Source: Treponema sp. (GTDB lineage: Bacteria; Spirochaetota; Spirochaetia; Treponematales; Treponemataceae). Taken from it: a stretch of 64,000 nt of DNA. Under the pieces are notes generated by a model. That model made no database searches, was not told where the DNA came from, and saw only the letters and a program-made list of their open reading frames with translations. The stretch is taken from assembly GCA_016290995.1 (NCBI GenBank), contig JAEEVR010000011.1:19901-83900 (forward strand), read 5' to 3'. Positions 25,218 through 34,200 of the stretch are shown one piece after another; position 1 is the stretch's first letter; each line of letters opens with the position of its first letter. The translations under genes were made by a program, and so were the position numbers.

Positions 25218-25225
25218 ATCCTTTA

Positions 25226-25254
25226 ATTGTAGCGCATATATAGAAAAAAATCAA
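25226..25254 (-). promoter_or_regulatory. Internal promoter before the activase gene, leaderless spacing
   Basis: TTGATT (25249-25254), 17-bp spacer, TACAAT (25226-25231) on the minus strand, with 8 nt to the ATG at 25217. The AAAGGA next to the ATG is too close to serve as a normal ribosome-binding site. Confidence 0.6.
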
Positions 25255-25255
25255 C

Positions 25256-26734
25256 CTACTTTTTTATTCTGAATGTGCTGCCGACCGATAGCGAGGCGGC
25301 CAGTTCGGGCTTGTCGAGCGAAATGTAGTAGTTGTCGGCGTAGAAAAGCAGCGCTCCCGTGGCGGCCTTTGTCCTGCCATTATAAACCTCAACTTTTGTC
25401 GTTCCGTCGCGGGTGACGCTTTGCATCCAGGCGTCGCGGATAAAGACCGCCGGGCCGTGCTCGTTGGCCGGATCTAGGACAAAGCCTGCCGTCTTTTCGT
25501 CAACCAAAGAGGAATTCAAAATGTTTACGTAGGACTGGCTGGCCTTCCTTTCAAAGTCGCGGGCTTCGCTGGCCTCGGCTACAAGCCTTTGGGCTTCCTC
25601 GACCTGGACTTTCATATCGTCAAGCTCTTGGCTGGCGGCGGAATTCAAGCCGTCCTTGGCCTTGATTTCGTTGATGGCGGCGCGGGCCAAATTATTGGCG
25701 ATTGTGTAAGAAAGCTTTTTTTCGCCCGCGACGACGCTTTTCATCGTATTGCGCTGGGGAATGGCCGCCGACTTAGACAACAAAACTTCCAAGTCGCCGT
25801 AATCGGCGATGGCTTTGTCCAAGGCCGCCGAAAATTCTTCGCTAAGCTCAGGAGCTTCCTCGCCCAAAAGGCTTTCGCGGTTAAAGGCTCCCAAGGGATT
25901 TTGGTTGGCGCTTGTGATAACGCTTGTAACCTTTGAATCCTTTATGACAGGGTCGTAGCCCGCGATTTCTTCCTCGTAGCGCTTGGTGATTTCGTTTGTG
26001 GCGTTCTTGCGCTCCTCAAAGTCCTTTTTGCGGGTTTCTTCCAAAAGATTCTTGGCTTCGGCAAGCTGCGCCTCGTAGTCGTCAACCAATTTTTGCCTTT
26101 CCAGCTGGCGGGCTTGGCGCTCGCTGTCCATCTTGCGCTCCCATTCCTGGGCGCGGGCAACGTTCTCGCTGTCGTAAGACTTTAGCTGCTCTTCGTACTG
26201 CTTGGCTTCCGCGTCGGCGGTCTTAAGCTGCTCGTCAAGCTCGGAATGGGCCGCAGAAATTTCCTTGTTGTAGTCGCTTTGGATTTTTTCCCTGCGCGCG
26301 GCGAGAGCGGTTTTTGAAAGGCTCGTCCTTTTTAGCAAGTCCAAGTCCGCCTGCATTTTTTGCTTGGCCCTTTCCAACCGGGCGTCAAGCGCTCCCTGCA
26401 AAGAGGCGCGGCGCTTTGAGGCTTCCTCAAAATTTTCCTGGGCGCGCTCCAACTGGTTAAAGAGGTTTTGCAAGTTCAAGTCTTCGAATGAAGAAAGGTT
26501 TACGTCGATTTTTTCGGCGCTTTTTCCGATTCCGCGGACTGTAAAAATCGTGACAAGAATTACCGCGACGAAAGTCAAGCCCAGCGCAAGCCAAACGTTC
26601 CAAAGACGGTTGTTGCGGGTCTTTGCGTATTCAGTCTCAAGGTCGTAAACCCTGACTTTCTTTGAGCGGCGGACGCTTTCCAGCTCGTCGCCCAAGAATA
26701 AAGTAAGCTCTTTTACTTTGTCGTCATTGCCCAT
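25256..26734 (-). CDS. Membrane-anchored coiled-coil protein
   Basis: 492 residues from ATG 26734 (an ATG at 26746 is also in frame, but GGAGAGG lies between them at a better distance for the second). A short basic cytoplasmic stretch precedes one transmembrane segment (VWLALGLTFVAVILVTIF, near residue 55), then a long coiled coil (about residues 75-270, many Lys/Glu/Ala/Arg heptads) and a C-terminal mixed region ending in a small beta-rich domain (VEVYNGRTKAATGALLFYAD). Function unknown. The start overlaps the end of the cyclase gene by 22 nt, so it is translationally coupled to it; a signalling partner or scaffold for the cyclase is an inference. Confidence 0.7.
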   Translation of the reverse strand: MGNDDKVKELTLFLGDELESVRRSKKVRVYDLETEYAKTRNNRLWNVWLALGLTFVAVILVTIFTVRGIGKSAEKIDVNLSSFEDLNLQNLFNQLERAQENFEEASKRRASLQGALDARLERAKQKMQADLDLLKRTSLSKTALAARREKIQSDYNKEISAAHSELDEQLKTADAEAKQYEEQLKSYDSENVARAQEWERKMDSERQARQLERQKLVDDYEAQLAEAKNLLEETRKKDFEERKNATNEITKRYEEEIAGYDPVIKDSKVTSVITSANQNPLGAFNRESLLGEEAPELSEEFSAALDKAIADYGDLEVLLSKSAAIPQRNTMKSVVAGEKKLSYTIANNLARAAINEIKAKDGLNSAASQELDDMKVQVEEAQRLVAEASEARDFERKASQSYVNILNSSLVDEKTAGFVLDPANEHGPAVFIRDAWMQSVTRDGTTKVEVYNGRTKAATGALLFYADNYYISLDKPELAASLSVGSTFRIKK

Positions 26735-28407
26735 ATGCCTCTCCATTTATCAGGCGCGTTTCCGCGGGCGCCCATTCGCTCCAAGAATACGTCGGCCACT
26801 TCCATCTTGACCTGCTTGAAAAGCTTTCTGGCGTTTTTCCAATCGCCCTCGTAGTAAGCCTGCAAGGCCTCTTCGTAAATGTCAAACTGCTTTTCAAGGC
26901 CCTTTTGGCTTTCGTTCTCGGTGTCAAGCGGGAAGAAAATCTTCTTTCCTTTTGTCTTTCCTTTTACTTGAATCGTGTCGATTTCGTAGAACTTGTAGCG
27001 GTCGCTCTTGTCCTTTACGTCGTCAACGATGTATTCGGAAACGACAATCGGCAAGTGGTAAATGCGGGTCACGCCTTCCAAGCGGCTGGCCGAGTTTACG
27101 TTGTCGCCGATTACAGTGTTGGTCATGTGTTCGTCGGAACCGATGTTTCCGTAGAATACCGTTCCGCCGTCAATGCCGACGCCGATGTCAAGCAAGACCG
27201 CCTTGTAGATTCTGTCTTCCGCGGCGGTAAGCTTGCGGGTTTCCTCAATCTTTTTGCGTTGCGCCTTCATCTTTTCGCGAAGGTCGGCGGTTACGTAAGT
27301 GATGCGCCAGCCGGCGTCGATCGCCTCAAGCGACTTTAGCTCAGGATTTTTGAGCGAGCCGAAAATCGCCAAAATCGCGTCTCCGATGATGGAGCCTACA
27401 ACGCCGTTCTCTTCGTGGACGTCGTGGATTACATTGTTGTAGTGAACGTTCAAAAGGTCGATGATTTCGTTTCCCAAAGTCTCGGTTCTGTAGGTAAAGC
27501 TCTTGATGTCGCTGAACAAAATCGTAAGCTCGCGCTGCATTCCTTCCAGTTTGATAGTGTGGTCGCTGTAAGCCTTGGAGACGACGTCCTTTGAAACGAA
27601 CTTTTGGAAAGTGGTCAACAAGTTGTTTACCGAAACCGAAAGCGAGTTGAACGAGGCCGCCATGTAGGTGACGTCGTCGTTGGGAGCGTCGTCGATGTCG
27701 ATCGTGTCCAATTGCGAGCGCTGCTGCATGTCGTAAAGGCTCTTTGTGATTTTTGAAATGCTTGCAAAAACAGCCTTGAACATGTAAACGCCCAACGCGA
27801 CGAAGATTACCGTAAGGATAAGGATTACCGCAGTGATGATCGCCATAATCGTGATTTTGTAGCGGGCGGTGTCGTTGCGCGACTCGGCGCGGACTAGGTA
27901 TACGTTCCAGTCTTCGGAGTACTTGTAAATGCCGTGGTATTCCGCTCCCCGAAGCTCAAAGTTGATTTGGCCCTCTATGATTCCCTTGTCGTAGTTATCG
28001 TTCAAAATGTCAAGGGCGGTCTTGTCCGGAAAGCTAAGCAAGTCGGAGCCGTCGGCGCTGGCGCAAAAGAGGGCCACGCCGGTGCGGTCAAAGCCTAGCG
28101 CCAAACTGTGGCGGCTGGAGAATTCTTCCTTTGCCGAGTTTTTTAGCGTCTCAAGGCATTCTTCCTTGTTCTTTTTGTAAGAGTAAATTTGATATTGGCT
28201 GGACGCGTTTTTGTATAGTTCCTTTAGCTGCGTGACAGTCAGCCTGTTGGTCAATTCCGTAACTTGCCTTTGCGAAAGCTGAACGGAAATCAAATTGGTC
28301 ATGAAATTTGACATCAAAATGAGCGAGATGAAAATCGCCAAAATCTTGACCGAAATAGGAATAATCGGCGTGTTGCCGACATATTGGAAAAAACGTTTTT
28401 TTGCCAA
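26713..28407 (-). CDS. Membrane-bound class III adenylate/guanylate cyclase with extracytoplasmic sensor
   Basis: 564 residues. Order: TM1 (about residues 20-40), an extracytoplasmic sensor region of about 145 residues that resembles a Cache fold, TM2 (about 185-210), a HAMP-like linker, and the class III cyclase domain (about 285-510). Metal-binding aspartates are D300 (LFSDIKSF) and D343 (GSIIGDAILAIFG); the NTVIGDNVNSASRLEG motif carries the transition-state Asn and neighbouring residues. It should convert ATP (or GTP) to cAMP (cGMP). The start codon is TTG at 28405-28407 with AAAGGAG upstream. It heads the six-gene minus-strand run, and the window also encodes two cNMP-binding proteins. 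Confidence 0.9.
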   Translation of the reverse strand: MAKKRFFQYVGNTPIIPISVKILAIFISLILMSNFMTNLISVQLSQRQVTELTNRLTVTQLKELYKNASSQYQIYSYKKNKEECLETLKNSAKEEFSSRHSLALGFDRTGVALFCASADGSDLLSFPDKTALDILNDNYDKGIIEGQINFELRGAEYHGIYKYSEDWNVYLVRAESRNDTARYKITIMAIITAVILILTVIFVALGVYMFKAVFASISKITKSLYDMQQRSQLDTIDIDDAPNDDVTYMAASFNSLSVSVNNLLTTFQKFVSKDVVSKAYSDHTIKLEGMQRELTILFSDIKSFTYRTETLGNEIIDLLNVHYNNVIHDVHEENGVVGSIIGDAILAIFGSLKNPELKSLEAIDAGWRITYVTADLREKMKAQRKKIEETRKLTAAEDRIYKAVLLDIGVGIDGGTVFYGNIGSDEHMTNTVIGDNVNSASRLEGVTRIYHLPIVVSEYIVDDVKDKSDRYKFYEIDTIQVKGKTKGKKIFFPLDTENESQKGLEKQFDIYEEALQAYYEGDWKNARKLFKQVKMEVADVFLERMGARGNAPDKWRGIWAMTTK

Positions 28408-28434
28408 CTTTTTTTCTCCTTTCTATATCATTCC

Positions 28435-28463
28435 ATTGTAAACCCATTTTTGCGATTTTGCAA
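28435..28463 (-). promoter_or_regulatory. Cyclase operon promoter
   Basis: TTGCAA (28458-28463), 17-bp spacer, TACAAT (28435-28440) on the minus strand; 27 nt to the TTG start leave a normal leader with AAAGGAG. Same -35 hexamer as the channel operon and carD promoters. Confidence 0.6.
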
Positions 28464-28502
28464 GGAAATTTTTTTGAGAAATTGGAGAAAAATTAGGGGG
28501 AA

Positions 28503-28527
28503 AACGGGCGGCTAGACGCCGCCCGTT
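28503..28527 (-). terminator. Terminator of the formylglycine-enzyme-like lipoprotein gene
   Basis: Ten-bp perfect stem AACGGGCGGC / GCCGCCCGTT (28503-28512 and 28518-28527) with a 5-nt loop. On the minus strand it is followed by TTTTCCCCC and then AATTTTT. It lies 34 nt past the stop codon at 28561 and just upstream of the cyclase promoter. Confidence 0.65.
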
Positions 28528-28560
28528 AAAGTACGCTGGCTTGTTTTGTTAATCGTTGGA

Positions 28561-31200
28561 TTATTTGAGTTCAGACACAGACCAAGTGTTATGAGCCCAT
28601 CCATTAGTATCATAGATGTACAACGTGTCGTACTTGTACAAGCCCTGTGTCAATGTTTTCTCAACATCGTCAACCTTGATTTTTACTGAACAATCCTCTC
28701 CGTCGGTATTAAACACCCAAAAGTTGCCTTTAGCGTCAAGGGCGACTACGGTTGGATCTTCGTCGCCATAGGGTCTGTCAATCATAACTTTTACGCCGGA
28801 AGTCGATTGGAAATACGCCAAGTCATGGCCGCGTTCCAAGTAATCCTGCAAAGAGGTCAATCCCAAATCAGAGAACCAATACCTATAGAAAGTTCCTTCG
28901 TTATAGTTTGAAAGGAGATCCTCGGCCCAAGAAGATTCATTGTTGGGTTTTACTACGAATGTCGCGACAACTGTTACGTCTTTGGCGGGCATTGCAAACG
29001 TCCTTGCGTTGTAGCTACCGCTTGTCGCAATTTCAGAGCCGTCCTCGCCTTTTACTGTGAGCGTTTTCAGTTTATATCCGCTTTCGGGAATTATTGTAAG
29101 CTTGACGCTTGTTCCGTTAGCGGCGCTTGTCCTGCTTGACTTTACTTCTCCGTGGGCAATATTGTCAGCAATTTTTATTGCATAAAGAGTTTGATTTCCG
29201 CTGCCACTTACTGTCCAACCTGTCGGGATTCCGCTTGTACTGTTTGATTGCCAACCGCCATTTTCGTCAACAGCAATGCCTGCCGCCTTTGTAAAGGTTC
29301 CGCTAGAGGCAACGCCAACGAGCCAGTCAGCCACACACCCTGCAGCGCTAATGTCCGTGGCATAGCAAGCGACGCTATTTAGTCCGCTGCAACCATAGAA
29401 CATATGCCAATAGCTTTTTACCTCAAGCGTCGCTGCTGTAAGCGTTGGCGCTTTTGTTAGTTTCTTACAGTCAGAGAACATGTTTTCGTAGCAACTTTGC
29501 GCTAGCGTTGTGGCCGGAAGTTCTGGCGCCTCAATCAATTCGCCGCAACCAAAAAACATATCGTGGTAACAACCATACGCAAGCGTTGTGGCTGGCAATG
29601 CAGGCGGGACAGTCAATCCGCTGCAGTCATGGAACATTCTATAATAGCAACCGTATGCAAGTGTTGTCGCCGGCAATGCAGGCGCGGCAGTCAGCCCTCT
29701 ACAACCGCTAAATATTCGCGAATAACAATCATCTGTGAGCGTAGTGGCCGGCAAAAGCAATTCCGTTCCAGCCTTGTTCTTTATGTGAGCGTTGCCCATA
29801 AAGAGTTCCCTGAATGTGTATTCCCCTGTCAACTTCTTGGCGCTTGCAAAAGCGGAACTATTTACAAGGCTCATTATATTGCCGTAAACATAGCAATCCT
29901 TGTCGCAAGCGATATTGCTGTAATTGCCTCCGGTTGTGTATGTCGCGTTGTCGCCGTAGAACTCAACTCTGTCTCCGATGTTCGCAAGAATTATTTCTTT
30001 TTCGCTTCCACTCGCGATTGCTTGCTTAGATCCGCCGTTTATTTTGTAAACGACAGAACCCGCGGCATTGTTTTTAAAGGCAACTTTAACGCCGGCTTCA
30101 ATCGCTTCCAACGTCAAGGGAACATTAAGCATGTCATTATTATTAACCGAAGCAGGCATCGTGCGGGCAAGCCTGAAACCAAGATTTCCGATGCTGTCGC
30201 CTTCAAGATTATAAATATCAATTCTATAGAATGACGAACAACAGCGAGCGTAACAATTCCAAGCGCCACCGCGCTTTACGCGCTTTTCGCCGGAGTCGGG
30301 ACCAATTGGATCTGTCGCGTTTCCAGTTTCAAGATCTTCGTTGTACCAATCGTTGCACCACTCCCAAACATTTCCGCTCATGTCATAAAGGCCAAGAGAG
30401 TTTGCAGACTTTAATCCAACCTCGTGGCTTTTTGATTCGCTGTTTTGATTGCACCATGCAATTTCGTCAAGAGCGGAATTTTCATCAGAGTTATACGTTA
30501 TTCCTGCTTCGCCTTCTTTGCTAGGAAACATATAGTTCCATTCCGCCGCGGAAGGGTCGCCGCCGCGAGCCGCAAACTCCCATTCCGCTTCCGTTGGCAA
30601 ACGAAATCCGCCTTTTGTAAGGTCAATCGTTACATCCGCGTTAAGTATAAATGTTTTATCGGAGCTTATTTCTATATTTGTAATTGCATAAACCCTTTTA
30701 TTCCGGCCTAAAAGTTTGTCTGTCAACAAATTGCAAAAATAAACGGCGTCAAACCAAGAAATATGCTCTATGGGGCGGTATTTTTGCATTTCGCCATTAC
30801 ATGGATTGTTAGAAAAAGTCGCCGGATTAGAACTGATTCCCAAAGGGTTTCCAGCCATAACAGCGGAATAAAGCTCTTGAGTAACTTCGTATTTTGAAAT
30901 AGCGAAAGGGCTTAGCGTAATTTCCCGGCCTGTTCTAAACGCGCCCTTGTAGATATTTTTCGCGTTAGAAGCGACGCATGCAGGATCAGCGCCCGTAATA
31001 GTCGCGCGAGAAGCAAGAATGTTCACCATCCCTGTTTTTTTACAAGCATTTCCATTGATGGTAAAAGTTCCATCGTCCGCGATAAAACTGATTCCATTTG
31101 AATCATTCAATCCTTTGCTTACAACATTTGAACAGCCAAAAGATAAAAGTGCAAACAACATCGCCGCAAAAATCGCGACGACACCAACAAACTTTCTCAC
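28561..31200 (-). CDS. Lipoprotein combining a formylglycine-generating-enzyme fold, BspA-like repeats and an InlB-like repeat domain
   Basis: 879 residues, GTG start with a GGGGG-type site upstream. The signal ends in LSFGC (lipobox). Residues about 85-345 form a SUMF1/FGE fold: ISKYEVTQELYSAVMAGN, HISWFDAVYFCN, GFRLPTEAEWEFAARGG, NVWEWCNDWY and KRVKRGGAWNCYARCCSSFY, where two cysteines keep the C-x4-C spacing of catalytic FGE cysteines. Five 26-residue BspA-like repeats (LPATTLAYGCYYRMFHDCSG type) follow at about residues 480-620, then a divergent InlB B-repeat-like domain (about 685-750) and a unique C-terminal domain. It is probably surface exposed and adhesive rather than a sulfatase activator; no sulfatase gene is nearby. 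Confidence 0.8.
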   Translation of the reverse strand: MRKFVGVVAIFAAMLFALLSFGCSNVVSKGLNDSNGISFIADDGTFTINGNACKKTGMVNILASRATITGADPACVASNAKNIYKGAFRTGREITLSPFAISKYEVTQELYSAVMAGNPLGISSNPATFSNNPCNGEMQKYRPIEHISWFDAVYFCNLLTDKLLGRNKRVYAITNIEISSDKTFILNADVTIDLTKGGFRLPTEAEWEFAARGGDPSAAEWNYMFPSKEGEAGITYNSDENSALDEIAWCNQNSESKSHEVGLKSANSLGLYDMSGNVWEWCNDWYNEDLETGNATDPIGPDSGEKRVKRGGAWNCYARCCSSFYRIDIYNLEGDSIGNLGFRLARTMPASVNNNDMLNVPLTLEAIEAGVKVAFKNNAAGSVVYKINGGSKQAIASGSEKEIILANIGDRVEFYGDNATYTTGGNYSNIACDKDCYVYGNIMSLVNSSAFASAKKLTGEYTFRELFMGNAHIKNKAGTELLLPATTLTDDCYSRIFSGCRGLTAAPALPATTLAYGCYYRMFHDCSGLTVPPALPATTLAYGCYHDMFFGCGELIEAPELPATTLAQSCYENMFSDCKKLTKAPTLTAATLEVKSYWHMFYGCSGLNSVACYATDISAAGCVADWLVGVASSGTFTKAAGIAVDENGGWQSNSTSGIPTGWTVSGSGNQTLYAIKIADNIAHGEVKSSRTSAANGTSVKLTIIPESGYKLKTLTVKGEDGSEIATSGSYNARTFAMPAKDVTVVATFVVKPNNESSWAEDLLSNYNEGTFYRYWFSDLGLTSLQDYLERGHDLAYFQSTSGVKVMIDRPYGDEDPTVVALDAKGNFWVFNTDGEDCSVKIKVDDVEKTLTQGLYKYDTLYIYDTNGWAHNTWSVSELK
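29361..29760 (-). repeat. Five in-phase 78-bp coding repeats (BspA-like units)
   Basis: The conserved segment encoding LPATTL recurs at plus-strand positions 29429, 29507, 29585, 29663 and 29741, exactly 78 bp apart. The two middle units are nearly identical at the DNA level, the outer ones diverged. Copy number could change by slippage or recombination. Confidence 0.85.
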
Positions 31201-31382
31201 AATATCCCCCTAAATTAAATATTTTAAGGTTATTTTACTACACTTTTTTTTTCTTGTATTGAGTAATTAGGAACGAAAAACCTAGGACTTTTGTCCCAAA
31301 AAGGCCGGGAGTAAATTAGACGAAATTTCAAGCGAATTCCACCCATCGCCCGCCCCGCGCTACTCTCTCGTCCAAAATTCAA

Positions 31383-31411
31383 TTGAACAATTCCCCAAAA
31401 TTCATTAAAAT
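31383..31411 (+). promoter_or_regulatory. valS promoter, leaderless spacing
   Basis: TTGAAC (31383-31388), 17-bp spacer, TAAAAT (31406-31411), then 8 nt (AGAACGCT) to the ATG at 31420. No Shine-Dalgarno sequence. The 31201-31382 stretch before it shows nothing else convincing. Confidence 0.6.
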
Positions 31412-31419
31412 AGAACGCT

Positions 31420-34176
31420 ATGAAAGCGATAGAACTAGAGAAAGCGTACAATCCAAAAGACTTTGAAGATAGAATTTACAAGGACTGGGAAAGCAAGGGC
31501 TGCTTTAAGCCGGCCAGCGACCCGGTCAGCCCCATTCACGCGGAATGGGAATGCAAATGCGCGGACTGCAAGGACGGAAAAAAGAATCCGGCCCTTTATT
31601 CAGTGGTGATTCCGCCGCCCAACGTAACGGGCGTTTTGCACATGGGCCACGGCCTTAACAACACTTTGCAGGACATCGTCGTCCGCTACCACCGCATGAA
31701 GGGCGACAACACCCTTTGGCTTACAGGAACCGACCACGCGGGAATCGCGACGCAGAACGTCGTAGAGCGCGCGCTCAAAAAAGAAGGAAAGACCCGCTAC
31801 GACTTGGGCCGCGAAAAGCTTGTCGAGCGCACATGGCAAGTAACCCACGAACATCACGACATCATCGTAAAGCAGCAGAGAAAGCTTGGAAACTCCACCG
31901 ACTGGGAGCGCGAGCGCTTTACCTACGACGAAGGCCTAAGCAAGGCCGTCCGCGACGTGTTCGTCACCCTTTACGAGCGCGGCCTTATGTACAAGGGACA
32001 GAGGCTTGTCAACTGGTGCCCCCGCTGCGGAACCGCTCTAGCCGACGACGAAGTTGACCACGAGGACACGCAGGGAGCGATGTACCACATCTACTACGAG
32101 TACGCCGACGGAAGCGGAAAGATAGAAGTGGCCACTACCCGCCCCGAAACATTCTTTGGCGACACAGCCGTCGCCGTAAACCCCACCGACGAGCGCTACA
32201 CCGCCCTTGTCGGCAAAAAGCTTAAGCTTCCGATTACAGGAAAAGAAATTCCTATCATCGCCGACGAATACGTTGACAAAGAGTTTGGAACCGGCATGGT
32301 GAAAATCACGCCGGCCCACGACCCCAACGACTGGGAAGTCGGCAAGCGCCACAATTTGGAAGTCGTCAACCTTTTGACTCCAGACGGCCGCCTCAACGAA
32401 AACGTTCCCGAAAAATACCGCGGACTCAAGCCCGAAGCCGCCCGCAAAATGGTCATCGAAGACTTGACCGAAGCCGGCTTATTCAAGGGCGAAGAAAAAA
32501 TGGTTCACTCGGTGGGCCACTGCTACCGCTGCAAAACAATCGTCGAGCCCTACTTGTCTTACCAATGGTTCGTAAAAATGAAGCCGCTCGCCGACAAGGC
32601 GCTCAAGGCTTGGAAGGACGGAGACATCGTATTCTACCCGCGCAAGTGGGAAAACACATACACGCACTGGATGGAAAACATCCGCGACTGGTGCGTAAGC
32701 CGCCAGATTTGGTGGGGCCACCGCATTCCGGCTTGGTACTGCCAAAAGTGCGGCGAGCTTATCGTAAGCCGCGAAGATCCTTGCAAGTGCCCAAAGTGCG
32801 GCGCGCCTGCCGACCAGCTTAAACAAGACGAAGACGTTTTGGACACTTGGTTCAGCTCTTGGCTTTGGCCATTCTCAACTTTTGGTTGGCCGGAAAAGAC
32901 AAAGGACCTTGAAACATTCTATCCGACAACCGCGCTTGTAACCGCCTACGACATCATCTTCTTCTGGGTCAGCCGAATGATTATGGCCGGCCTTGAGTTC
33001 ACCGGCAAGGCGCCTTTCCACGACATTTACATTCACGGCTTGGTTCGCGACAAGCAGGGCCGCAAGATGTCAAAGTCTTTGGGCAACGGAATGGACCCGC
33101 TAGAAATCATCGACATGTACGGAGCCGACGCGCTCAAGTTCACTTTGGGCTTTATGTGCGCGCAAGGCCAAGACATTTTGATTGACAAAGACTCGTTCAA
33201 GTTGGGAAGCCGCTTTTGCAACAAGGTTTGGAACGCAAGCCGCTACCTTTTGGGAAACTTGGAAGGCCGCAACTTGATTCCGGTCACAGACGCAGACTTG
33301 ACCGAGCTTGACAAATGGATTTACGCTCGCTTGAACAACGCGGCAAAGTTGGCCCGCGCCGCTTTGGAAGGCTACCGCTACAACGACGCGGCCAGCGCCT
33401 TGATGGAATACTTCTGGAACGAATTCTGCGACTGGTACGTCGAGGCGACAAAGCTCAACTTTAAGAACGGCGACGACCATGAAAAGGACAGACAGGCCAC
33501 AGTTCTTTTGAACTTGCTTGAAGAGAACTTGCGCTTGCTGCACCCCTACTTGCCTTTTGTAACCGAAGAAATTTATTCAAAGCTTCCTGTAAAGGAAATA
33601 GTCGAGGCGAGAAAAGCCGCCGGCGAGCAAAAGATTCTCAGCTCTTCAAATTACTGCGGAATGTTGATCGACGCTCCGTATCCTGAACCTGCAGACGAAC
33701 GAGACAACGCGGCCGTAGTAGAGCGCTTTGACGTTCTTAAAGACTTGATTGGAAAGACCCGCGCGCTGAGAACCGAATGCGGCCTTGACCCGGCTGCAAA
33801 ATTGAACATGGCGATTCTTGTCCAGGCCGGAAGCGCCGCCGAAGTTTGCAAAGAAAAGACTGACATGATCGAGCTATTGGCCGGCATGAAGCAAGTTGAC
33901 TTTGTCGAGTCAAAGCCCGCGCGCGCTATCGGAACGGTAGGAAGCGGCTTTGAGGCCTTCCTTATCGTTGACGAAAGCGTAAACATCGATGCGCTCAAGG
34001 CCAAGTTCAACAAGGAAATTGAGACGCAGACAAAATACGCCGAAAACTCGGAGCGCAAGCTTAGCGGAAACTTTGCCCAGCACGCTCCCGCGGAATTGGT
34101 CGAAGAAGAAAAGAAAAAGCTGGCCGAATGCCAGAACCGAATCGAAAAGCTTAAGTCGTATTTGCAAAGCCTTTAA
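31420..34176 (+). CDS. valS: Valine--tRNA ligase
   Basis: 918 residues, normal length. Class I signatures: PPPNVTGVLHMGHG (HIGH) near residue 65 and GRKMSKSLGNG (KMSKS) near residue 550. The CP1 editing domain is present (ATTRPETFFGDTAVAV, ITPAHDPNDWEVG). A zinc-finger-like set of cysteines occurs in the CP region (WYCQKCGELIVSREDPCKCP). The anticodon-binding domain (WNEFCDWYVEATK) and the C-terminal coiled coil with Lys/Glu repeats are complete. It charges tRNA-Val, and a tRNA-Val(GAC) gene lies at 60579. An HD-domain gene follows after 24 nt. Confidence 0.96.
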   Translation: MKAIELEKAYNPKDFEDRIYKDWESKGCFKPASDPVSPIHAEWECKCADCKDGKKNPALYSVVIPPPNVTGVLHMGHGLNNTLQDIVVRYHRMKGDNTLWLTGTDHAGIATQNVVERALKKEGKTRYDLGREKLVERTWQVTHEHHDIIVKQQRKLGNSTDWERERFTYDEGLSKAVRDVFVTLYERGLMYKGQRLVNWCPRCGTALADDEVDHEDTQGAMYHIYYEYADGSGKIEVATTRPETFFGDTAVAVNPTDERYTALVGKKLKLPITGKEIPIIADEYVDKEFGTGMVKITPAHDPNDWEVGKRHNLEVVNLLTPDGRLNENVPEKYRGLKPEAARKMVIEDLTEAGLFKGEEKMVHSVGHCYRCKTIVEPYLSYQWFVKMKPLADKALKAWKDGDIVFYPRKWENTYTHWMENIRDWCVSRQIWWGHRIPAWYCQKCGELIVSREDPCKCPKCGAPADQLKQDEDVLDTWFSSWLWPFSTFGWPEKTKDLETFYPTTALVTAYDIIFFWVSRMIMAGLEFTGKAPFHDIYIHGLVRDKQGRKMSKSLGNGMDPLEIIDMYGADALKFTLGFMCAQGQDILIDKDSFKLGSRFCNKVWNASRYLLGNLEGRNLIPVTDADLTELDKWIYARLNNAAKLARAALEGYRYNDAASALMEYFWNEFCDWYVEATKLNFKNGDDHEKDRQATVLLNLLEENLRLLHPYLPFVTEEIYSKLPVKEIVEARKAAGEQKILSSSNYCGMLIDAPYPEPADERDNAAVVERFDVLKDLIGKTRALRTECGLDPAAKLNMAILVQAGSAAEVCKEKTDMIELLAGMKQVDFVESKPARAIGTVGSGFEAFLIVDESVNIDALKAKFNKEIETQTKYAENSERKLSGNFAQHAPAELVEEEKKKLAECQNRIEKLKSYLQSL

Positions 34177-34200
34177 GGCAAAGGTTCAAGGAGGCGGCGA

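Noticed and set aside
29361..29760. CRISPR-like array
   Set aside because: The 78-bp units are in-frame coding repeats with no constant repeat/variable spacer pattern. No cas genes or other arrays were seen in the window.
28561..31200. Diversity-generating retroelement target
   Set aside because: An FGE-fold lipoprotein invites this, but no reverse transcriptase gene and no template repeat was found in the window, and the FGE domain is not C-terminal.
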